From: Anisus vortex
Lineage: Eukaryota > Mollusca > Gastropoda > Planorbidae
NCBI GenBank assembly: GCA_949126835.1
Contig: OX421500.1
Location: 29,739,991 to 29,803,990 of the forward strand
Length of the DNA stretch: 64,000 bases
Reading direction: 5' to 3'
Both the position numbers and the translations under genes were made by a program. This document shows, one piece after another, positions 56,201 through 64,000 of the stretch; the first letter of the stretch is position 1, and each line of letters begins with the position of its first letter. The notes beneath the pieces were generated by a model, which did not search any database, was not told the origin of the DNA, and saw only the letters and a program-made list of their open reading frames with translations.

Positions 56201-58231
56201 TAATAATAACACTTTTAAAATTATTAGATTTATCCTATATCTTTCTGTTCAATCATGGCTGTTTGTGAAATTTGTATCTGTAGCTTATACAGGCCTAATT
56301 AATTTTTACCCGCGCAACGCCGGGGAATTTGGCTTGTATCCTATAGTAAAGAAATACTTCTGTGTACTGCTTCTATTGTTATTTAATATTGGTAGTTAAG
56401 AAGAATTACCTTTCTCTCCTTGTAATCATATTTCTAGTTACCTAATTCAAAGAAATAGTTCTCACTTTGGTACTTATGTTGTAATCATATTTATTATAGT
56501 TACCTAATTCACATAAATAGTTATTACTTTGGTAATCATAATATTGTAATCATATTTCTACTTACCAAATTCACAGAAGGAGTTGTTACTTTGGTAGATG
56601 AAACTGAAACATTGGTCTGTCAATGCCGAGCATCGTAAAGCACAGTACAGCTCTGAGGCTTCATAGAGTTTTATATGCAAAGACTGAAACTTTGTAAACT
56701 CGGACGTCAGTTTGGTAAAGGAAATGGCCATAAGATTTCCTGCATAGAGAATAACTGTAGGAAAAATAGAAATTTTTATTTTTATTATATGGAACAGTTC
56801 ATTTTCAGGCTCATTTGTATAGATAACCTAAAATTCTGATTTGAATATTGCATTTAATAATATTTAATATTCGATAGAATTCACCAGACTAGTTTAGTAA
56901 AGAAACTTAAATTTTTGTGCATTTGTGGTTCCTTATACCAGTTGATTTTATACTTTCTGATAGGTAAAGAACAAACTGTAATATTTAATGGCAATTTGTT
57001 TGGACTGGACTGGTAAAAATAAAATTTGATTATTTTTTGTAGTATCGGCTATTAGAAAAATATGTAAAGTGGAACAGTATTAGTAGGCCTAAGTAATATG
57101 TTTTGTATATTAATTTATTATCGTGCTATGTTTTATTTCCTCTCTTACTTCTGAATTAAAGTTTATTATCCTCCACAGACGGCATGTTTTATTTTTTTAA
57201 ACATATGCTTAGACAGGCTTAGACTATCTCTACACTTTTACAATGTGCACTTGTTGCTGACAGTGTTTTCTTTCTTCATAAATATTATCTAAATATATAT
57301 TTCGAGTCGTGAAATGTATTAGAGATAGAGGCAAGACAGGGTAAGATTGGAGAGATTTGTCCAGCACAAACATGTCACTTAAAATGGTAGCCCAGAATCT
57401 GGCGCCTGACTGTAATTTCTCACTGCCTTATGCGTCATAGAAGAAAGTTTTGTCAGGCAAGAGATAAATATAATGATAGATCATAAATACATAAATAAAT
57501 ATCAGTATGTGTATTTCTTTGTGTGCATGTTTACGTGAATAAGAAAATGTAATAATTAAAATACCGAAGTTCTTAAATAGCCAATAAAAATTTTTTTTAA
57601 AGTCACATTAATACATTACATGTCAAAATCAACACAAGTGACAATTCCATTTCAAACACTGTCTTCGAATTTCTGAATCTATCACGTTAGTATTGCTTAT
57701 ATAATACTATAATAATGTTTAGCGTTGTCGACAATGTTTAGCTAGCCAATGAGAAGTGTTGATCAATCGTTTTATGGCAACTTACCAATGTACCATTACG
57801 CTCATTAATCCCAATAAGTGAACGATTATTACAATGAAGTGAACCCTTTCGAGTCGGTGTGTCTATAAATGGCATTAATATTTATGTGGTAAGAGCGGCA
57901 TCGTTAGCTAGTTAACAATGAGACATCTTAATTAAAGTTATACTGTATTCAATTTTCTATACAACACTTGTGACCAATGGGAAATCTCGACTCTAAGAAA
58001 CAGTTTTTTTTTGTTCGCTAACTTTTGACTCTTGACTCTATTGAAATGTCAAGTTATCGATTAAGTCCCTTTAATTTTTCTATTGACGCAACATTCATTG
58101 GTTTCTGATGCGAGCACTGCCCATACGCTACTGTAAGATGTTATAAAATAGCTCAACCACTTTAAATGAATTCTCACCTGAAATCTTTCTTATGAACCAG
58201 GTCTTTTGATGTCCGTCTAGTGTCTGGTTCA
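53018..58231 (-). CDS. Spliced PAN/apple + CUB domain protein (reconstructed, 5' end open)
   Basis: Five minus-strand exons, 58178-58231 (tentative), 56566-56739, 55394-55528, 54873-54999 and 53018-53237, join with compatible phases at every intron and consensus GT/AG sites. Together they give about 235 codons ending in TAA. Order: a short segment, a PAN/apple-like domain (YCALRCSALTDQCFSFIYQ ... FCEF), a cysteine-rich linker (AECAFNDCPCLNNYP), then a full CUB domain (SGVLNIPNYKNNYSENEECD ... GFVIEFNFTDF ... NCSLDIVII ... GGYFVDGGFRATF). No membrane segment follows the CUB domain, so a secreted protein involved in extracellular binding is likely; the ligand is unknown. The exon with start codon and signal peptide was not found. 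The last intron holds a SINE and a MITE. Confidence 0.82.
53349..53622. mobile_element. 274-bp MITE with 17-bp perfect terminal inverted repeats
   Basis: ATGGACCGCTTGCTTTA at 53349-53365 and its exact complement at 53606-53622. Right flank begins TA; the left flank CA may be a mutated TA target site. It lies in the last intron of the PAN-CUB gene. Confidence 0.8.
54362..54617 (+). mobile_element. tRNA-derived SINE, second copy
   Basis: It has the A-box-like TGGCCAAGCGG, the B-box GGTTCGAATCC and the same body as the SINE at 32915 (CAGCTCTGATGG, GTAAAGTAAAGGCGGCTGTG, CACAATCACCTAGTATGC). It lies antisense in the last intron of the PAN-CUB gene. Target duplications are unclear. Confidence 0.82.
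54873..54999 (-). CDS. Exon: first half of the CUB domain
   Basis: Acceptor ttctttttag and donor AA|gtaagt. It is open in one frame only, with 41 complete codons plus two bases at each end, encoding FSGVLNIPNYKNNYSENEEC and DWLLQAPNGFVIEF. The pattern G-x-L-x-x-P-N-Y and C-x-W matches CUB domains. Confidence 0.88.
55238..55375. repeat. Degenerate GATA-type repeat in an intron
   Basis: Scattered ATAGATAG, AAAGATAG and AGAGATA words between the CUB and linker exons. Confidence 0.6.
55394..55528 (-). CDS. Exon: cysteine-rich linker between PAN and CUB
   Basis: Acceptor aacttctcttag and donor TTGTG|gtgagt. The frame compatible with both neighbours is fully open: SRVMSSNTSRDMRVDVFNAE then CAFNDCPCLNNYPATVLVVT and STCC. 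NTS is a possible N-glycosylation site. The terminal CC probably supplies the first CUB cysteine. Confidence 0.8.
56411..56605. repeat. Tandem duplication of the PAN exon end and its splice donor
   Basis: TGTAATCATATTT recurs at 56421, 56480 and 56545, spaced 59 and 65 bp. Each is followed by TTACC[T/A]AATTCA...ACTTTGGTA. The last unit is the real exon-intron junction; the other two are decayed copies carrying donor-like gtaac on the minus strand. Confidence 0.8.
56566..56739 (-). CDS. Exon: PAN/apple-like domain
   Basis: Acceptor attctctatgcag and donor TTTG|gtaagt. The open frame encodes NLMAISFTKLTSEFTKFQSL, then YCALRCSALTDQCFSFIY and NNSFCEF. The spacing C-x3-C-x6-C-x-S-F-x-Y ... C is that of molluscan PAN/apple domains. 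Its last about 40 bp and donor recur, decayed, in the following intron. Confidence 0.82.
56740..58177. other. Intron of the PAN-CUB gene
   Basis: AT-rich, with no nested coding sequence recognised. Confidence 0.45.
58178..58231 (-). CDS. Tentative 5' exon of the PAN-CUB gene
   Basis: A donor TTTCAG|gtgaga and a possible acceptor ttgtttcatag bound 54 bp. The frame has the phase required by the next exon and reads NQTLDGHQKTWFIRKIS, with an NQT glycosylation site. No domain is recognised and the acceptor choice is uncertain. Confidence 0.4.
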
Positions 58232-58513
58232 CTATGAAACAATACACTCAAGCCACTCGATGAACATTTAAGGAAGAATGTATGAACTTATTTACTATAT
58301 TTACATTAAAGCGCACTGGTTGATAACAGGTAGCTCATGTAACAATCTGCAAAACCTTTTTGGGTGAAGAAAGTTCAAGAATGGATTTTCCCAATGAAGA
58401 AGCTGAGCAAAATGAAATTAGTAGACACTAATAAAATACAAATAATATTTAAGCCATGCTACAAAACTCTAAATGATATATTGATATAATTATAATACAC
58501 ATAATCTCTAAGC

Positions 58514-58790
58514 ACAGTGTCGTAGACAGGTTTTGACGCTAGGGGGAAGCGAACTTTTCAAGAAAAAGGCCCCTCAAACGCATTTCCTCTAGAATCTAGA
58601 ACACAATTACCCGCCAGCAGTGCCCTCATACAGAGGGGGGGGGCAGAGGGGGGCATATGCCCGGGGGCGACACTTTCTGGGGGGGGCCTCAAATGTAGTC
58701 TAAATATAGCAAATATAGCACTAAACAAGCAGTTACAGTATGCAAGGGGGCGGCGCTGAAACTTTTGCCCTGAGGCGCTACAAAAGCTTG
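58514..58790. mobile_element. Decayed hAT-like ends (weak)
   Basis: CAGTGTCGTAGACAGGTTTT resembles a common hAT terminus, and about 120 bp on a second G-rich segment with GGGGGCATATGCCCGGGGGC resembles another. Matching opposite ends and target duplications were not found. An 89-codon minus frame across the region is incidental. Confidence 0.35.
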
Positions 58791-59110
58791 TTAAGGTTCT
58801 GCCCGACAGGGTATGAATGAATTTCACGACCTCAATTATTGCACCTTTCTGTTATGAATTTCGCAACATCATCATGTTTCTCTTTTTCTCTAAAAAGTTT
58901 AGAAGTTGACTCCGAAATTCTACTTCTGTTGCGTCAAATCGCTTTCTAAAATTATAGAGGTCTATATATTGAATTAATTAAAAATGTAAAAATGTAGTTT
59001 TAAAATGTATTGATTTTACATTTGTTAAATAGTTCATTTAGTGTTGTAACAATGTAGCTCGGCTCGGCCATTTTAACCATAAAAATACACGACAACGCTA
59101 TAACAAAGTC

Positions 59111-59171
59111 CCGACCAGTTCGGTCGTTCCGGCCAGTTCGGTCGTTCCGGCCAGTTCGGTCGTTCCGGCCA
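59111..59171. repeat. 18-bp tandem repeat, 3.4 copies
   Basis: The unit CCGGCCAGTTCGGTCGTT is repeated three times (first unit with one change), then CCGGCCA. It is GC-rich against an AT-rich background. Confidence 0.92.
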
Positions 59172-59179
59172 TTTTAATC

Positions 59180-62100
59180 GCTAATTAGGAAAAAGAAACT
59201 ATATAGCGCCACTCTAACAAAAGGAGAGATAGAATTACCCAGCCAAGCGTAGAAAGGTTGACATGGCCGTGTAGTGTCATGGAAAATGGATGTGAGACGG
59301 CACTGCCTTTAGCACGTAGTCTATGGGTGAATTGAATGAATGGAAGTAAGAGAGGTTAGATTAAATCACTTGTTGTTGCTAGAATAGTGATTTTGCATGT
59401 AAATCAATGTCGTTTCTTCTTTGTATTATCTCTCGCCTTTTCCTTCCCCCCCCCCCCATTAGACCACGCTGTTCATCCTGTTTTAACCTTAGCATAGCAG
59501 AGATAATAGGGGCTCCTAAGCCCCCCCCCCCCATTTCACCGCCTCTACCCCACAAAATGCTCTTCTGAATTTATTTAGCCCACAACAATGCCATGGCTTT
59601 AACAATACATTAACAAGCCCCCTGGGAATACCCAAAAAATATTGTTTGTAAAATGGAGGCTGATAGTGATACCACACGTCTCAGCCGTAAATTGTTCCCC
59701 TACCCCTTCTGTAAATAGCCACGCCCTTTCCTTAGAAAGAGATTTATCTTGTAGACACATGTTTAATTTAGTTCTAGTAATTCACTGCCAATGTGTATAA
59801 AAAGACCCCATCTTTCCAGATTTAGAGAGTTGAGCTTGTTCTGTGGAACAGAAACGTTTTACTCCGTGATACAGAAGTCACGTATTATTACTATTATCGT
59901 TCACTGTACAGTGAAAGTTTTCATAGTATATTCACCAATGGTTAACATTGTGTATGACATTATCGCCTTATAGCATTGTTTACGTTTTTATTGAATTCTT
60001 CCAGTTCATCCAGAAATATATACGTACATTTTCTAGTATTAAAGACGTGTGTTACACATAAAACTATTTCTTTAGACTTGTGTTGATAGACATAAATATA
60101 TATTGTCATGTATATTCGCGGTGTGCTGTAAGCCAATTAGTCTAGCAGCTTGATTGTGACACTGGTATTTTCCCTCCACGCCGAGCGCTAGATTCCAAAG
60201 GCAGAGTGGACAAATATAAATTTGTAAGACTGATGAAGGGTCTGTACGTTTATCGTACCCCTTGACAACCAGCCACGGGTGTGATTTCATGACTCACACT
60301 TGCATGTGACGACAGTTGTTTGCAAATAACACTGTATTGCCACAAGTGTATCCACTAGAAAAGAATGATGTGTAAAACCATTAAGCCTTTACACATCCTA
60401 ATTGCTGAAACATAAAAAAAATGTTGATTTCAACTTGTTGTTTTCGTCGCTTGTGAATAAAAACTATTTGCATTGTTATATTAGCTGGAGCTATCATGCT
60501 AAAATTTGATCAGTGTTATCAATAACTTTATCCCTCCTCCCCTGAACACTCACGCACACACAATACAAATAATATCTGGTTTCCATAACTAACCCTAGAG
60601 CCCTTGATTATTTCTTTTACAGTAAATCGATTGGACTCATTATTGTATTTATTTTTATCTGATTTGACGTTGAACATGAAAATGTTACGGTTGCCAGTGG
60701 ATGCATGCCCTTCTTTTCTTTGTTCCCATTCTATTTCTCGGCTGTAACAGTGGAAATAACATCGACTTGGTTGGGAAACTGATCCCGTCAAACAGGGAGC
60801 GTGGACTTTACCTAGCATCCAAACCTCTCGTTAGATTACTAGAGAGAAACAGTTTCACCAAGGAGTAAGTTAGATATACTTTGAACCAAGGAGGTCATGA
60901 GACAATGCCAGGTTTAGTTTACTAATACTTTTGAAAGAAAATAATGTTTTTATAAAACTATCCCTTTTAGTTTATTAGTAGAACTATGTCAAAACAAATG
61001 AAAAAAAAACATGCAAAACAAAAAAATATTCTATGCACGTTGAGTATTGTGATCCGTTTTAAATTCGCTGCTTTAAATAATTAGTATGATACCTCCGTAG
61101 TAATCCTTTAAAATACAACACGAAATTGAACATGTGTAGAAAGTTTTTTTGGCGAAACAATGGGCTGTATAAAATAAATGATACAAATAGCACGAGAAAA
61201 GGGTAGTTTGTGCACGGCTGAACATTTACAAAAACATTGATATTGATTGTAAATGTCGAAATCTTTATTTTTACTTTTTAAACGAATCGTAAACAAAGCC
61301 ACGAGTAGTGTGACCTGAATACTTGAAAGGTGTTCTTTTTCACAAGAATTTTTTTAATGGAATTCCCCAATGGCATGCAATAGTTTTTTTTTTCATTCTT
61401 TCTATACCACACTTCCTTCGGAGTAGCCCCAACGGCCATGAAATTTTTTTTAGAGTCGGCTTTTCGCATTGAATGTTTCGTAATTTATTTACTACAGTCA
61501 ACACAAGAAACCGACCTATTGTTAACGAGGCTCCTATTGAAAGTGTGTTGGAGTGTAAGAGTTCTATTAATGTTCAGCAAAATATCAAAGAAGCTCTAAC
61601 ATAAACAATAGGTTTTCGTTCAATTTCCCTTCGAATCGCTCTCTATTGCAAACAGAATGTTAATTTTTTTCTTATTGGAATGTTAAAAGCTTTGTACGTT
61701 GGTGTTTATTTTTTTTATGTTAAAGCTAAGAAAAAATGATACGAAATAGTTAGATTTACTTGTTTTTTTGTTAACAATATAGTTTTCTTTTGTTTCATAA
61801 TTTAATGTTGTTATTATTTATAACGTTAGTTTTTTATATATTTTAACATTATAAATAAATATGTAATTTTTAATTAAGATTAAAAAAAAAACTACTTAAA
61901 AGCATAATGCTGTCACTGATAACAATGTAATTAATTGTATTTATGTTATAAATTTGTAATATAAATTTGTTATATATTATGGCAATATTTAAATTAAACG
62001 TATGAGCTTTCAAGATACAATATTTCTCCCAGTCCTAGCTTATTACTTCCAAATCTAATTAAGCTAATGAATACATTTTTCTGTAAAACAAAATCTAGAT

Positions 62101-62319
62101 CTAAGCTTGTGTTTTTAAACGTTTAGGTTGTTGTTGTTGTTTTTTTGGGGTGAGTTTTGACACCTTGACCAAATATCCGATCTGATCTCTTATTTTTTTG
62201 TAGCGGAGACAGTAATACGATTTTTACTTTGGGTTTAAAGAATGTCATTATTATTGTAAAGGTGACGTACGGTGGCCGTTGACCGGTGGCCAGTGACCAT
62301 TTTCCTATGGCCCGTGACT
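59180..62319. other. Intergenic or far 5' region of the PAN-CUB gene
   Basis: It contains poly-C runs (near 59447 and 59521) and AT-rich sequence. The missing first exon of the PAN-CUB gene could lie here. An ATG followed by a donor-like site at 60818 (ATGCTAG|gtaaag) was examined but gives no signal peptide. Confidence 0.4.
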
Positions 62320-62430
62320 GGTTATCTTGGTTTGTTCAGGCAATCCATTCCATACCAGAATGCCATTCGAGAAGAAGAGTACTATATTCATGTATTGTTC
62401 TCGTATAACCTGATTTAACTTCATCTCTCA
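62320..62430 (-). mobile_element. Short LINE ORF2 3' fragment
   Basis: The minus strand resembles PSGIRAWNGLPEQTRKT with frame breaks, the same family as at 14470, 18990 and 34470. Confidence 0.5.
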
Positions 62431-63325
62431 GTTATAAGTTTATTGTGTGCACAAATTAAAGTTTAAGAAAGAGATCTACGTTGAGCTCGTTTGCCTCGCA
62501 ATTTCAGTCTCATAAATTGTGTTGAAAAATTTGAACTATATAAAATATATTATATCTTTATAGACTCTATCCCGTTTTTCTAGACTTGAAGATAATGTTT
62601 AGGACCCACAGCCATATTATTTATGAAAAACGGGCTCATCGAACCGTTCTTACGGCTCAGGTGTAAGTTTTGGAAATTTATATTAATTTATTTATTTGTG
62701 TCAGTGGTTACTGGGTGATTCTGGAAAGTTTACTTACAAACGGATCTAACAACTGAGACATTTGCTCTGCGGTATTTGAAACCATTATCTAAATAAATTG
62801 ACTTCTCTTTACCACTAGGATTGAAAGTGTTTGATTGTGTGCCAGTGGCAGATGAATAGGAAGGTGTTCAGTATTTTTGTGAAGTTGTCTTGTATTCATC
62901 GTCAAGGTATCTCGCAAACCTATTCACCATTCATAACGCCAATTCTAATTATCATAGTAATGTTGTCATCAATTAAGTAATTATCTCACTAATTTGCCTG
63001 CCCTAGGAAGAAGTGGTCTTGACAAGATGCTTTACTGGGTTAGCGAGCTCTTTTCCACTGCCCTCATTTCCAAATGAAATTCAACACTGCAAATGGCCAA
63101 CGAGCAGCAAGTTATCCGGATTACAAACGAAGACACATATTATACAAGCCCCATTATCTCAGTATCTTAGATGAAGTATTTGCTTACAAAAATAATCATG
63201 TCGTCTTGCCTTCAATGGACGAAAACAGTGCGTGTGCTTTTTGTTGTATTTTTTGTAGTCAAGTTGTTTATCAACAAGAAATTAAGCAACTCTTTATTAC
63301 CTATAGATCAGGACCTCTGCTTTCT
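62431..63325. other. Intergenic stretch
   Basis: An 85-codon + frame at 63074-63331 has no recognised domain and ends at the MITE edge. It may be chance. Confidence 0.4.
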
Positions 63326-63333
63326 GTCTAGAG

Positions 63334-63701
63334 CAGGGGTCGGGAAACTTGTTGTATGAGAGAGCCATAGGCACCACATATTTTGAAAAATAATTCTGTG
63401 AGAGCCATACATTATGTTTAAGACTAAAAATTCAAGTAAATTTCCCTTTAATTACAATGAAAGCAGGGTTGCTATTTTTCTGTCTTTTAGGTCAGCGGAG
63501 TTTATCTCCTTTAACACTTCTGATGCTGTGCTTCAGTAGACTTTAGCTCATTTGTACCATGAAATATTGATATGCAATTAATATGTAGATCAAAAGGAGT
63601 CTACAGAAACATTTATTTATAATCGAACATTTGTCTGCGAGCCAGATACAGCCATCAATAGAGCCACATCTGACTCGCGAGAGATATGTTCCCGACCCAC
63701 G
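63334..63701. mobile_element. hAT MITE, 368 bp, with perfect 8-bp target duplication
   Basis: The left end CAGGGGTCGGGAAAC and the reverse complement of the right end CGTGGGTCGGGAAC match apart from the second and third bases. Identical GTCTAGAG flanks lie at 63326-63333 and 63702-63709. The paired GAGAGCCAT and GAGCCACAT words are typical of this hAT group. It has no coding capacity. Confidence 0.92.
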
Positions 63702-64000
63702 GTCTAGAGCATGCATGTACGAAGTTCAAGTGTGTAATTACTTAAGCTTCTTATCTAGAAGGTGCTCTCTTCCTTTGTTTACAAAATGTTTATCATTCCC
63801 TTCAAAGTATTGATGTAAAACGAAAATCGTAATTACAATCTGGTACCAGATTTCTGCCTGAAGAATATATAGAGCTAATGAAAATGTTTTTGTTTTTTTT
63901 TCATTACCATGGTATACGAGGGCAATGTGTAGCCAATACACTGGTTACCTTACCTTTTCCATTGGAGATTCCTGAGTGTATGTGTGGTATACTCTGTCTA

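Noticed and set aside
60528..60818. Frame with ATG and donor-like site as first exon of the PAN-CUB gene
   Set aside because: Only ATG-CTA-G precedes the donor, no signal peptide results, and it is 2.6 kb from the nearest exon. Not supported.
1..64000. CRISPR array or prokaryotic defence or operon system
   Set aside because: Repeats are minisatellites and microsatellites without spacers; genes have introns and eukaryotic families.

Overview
The window is AT-rich eukaryotic DNA, almost certainly from a mollusc and most likely a heterobranch gastropod. This is an inference from four things: intron-bearing genes with GT/AG splice sites, a local family of near-intronless chemosensory-type GPCRs, many decayed non-LTR retrotransposon tails, and hAT, SINE and MITE insertions between long (TA)n tracts. 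There is no bacterial gene organisation and no CRISPR.

Genes. A dispersed family of class-A GPCRs occupies 3.0-29.4 kb. One copy at 3013-4050 (-) and one at 28439-29431 (+) are intact. Two copies at 11896-12937 (-) and 16211-17223 (-) each carry a single one-base frame lesion. A fifth receptor of a different subfamily, 23144-24163 (-), has fused TM1/TM2 and an in-frame stop. A gutted remnant at about 27.23-28.10 kb is a tandem duplicate of the intact 28.4-kb gene. At 53018-58231 (-) I reconstructed a spliced gene from matching splice sites and phases. Four well-supported exons encode a PAN/apple-like domain, a cysteine-rich linker and a complete CUB domain. A fifth 5' exon is tentative and the start codon was not found.

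Mobile DNA. From 1 to 30 kb I see a 77-bp minisatellite, a degenerate LINE with endonuclease and RT motifs (6540-8060), a solo LTR with 5-bp target duplications (9334-10661), a 1.8-kb hAT-like element with an 8-bp target duplication (13934-15749), and several LINE 3' fragments. From 30.75 to 48.5 kb almost everything is an array of six copies of one roughly 3-kb element I cannot assign, ordered + - - + + +. Its copies share a TGTCTGGAAA start, a terminal hairpin (CCGATC-GAAT-GATCGG) followed by CACCTGGTACTAT, TA-rich flanks and a central 36-bp self-complementary minisatellite whose copy number varies strongly. The last three copies share nested LINE tails that the first three lack, so they arose by later tandem duplication. 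From 50.9 kb on there is a ZMYM1-type hAT transposase relic with terminal repeats and target duplication, a 274-bp MITE and a SINE inside the PAN-CUB gene, and a 368-bp hAT MITE with a perfect 8-bp target duplication near the right edge.

The most notable items are the hidden PAN-CUB gene with a duplicated splice-donor segment in its intron, the unclassified 3-kb array, and the GPCR family with its birth-and-death series. All gene family names come from motif recognition by eye; no database search was run.
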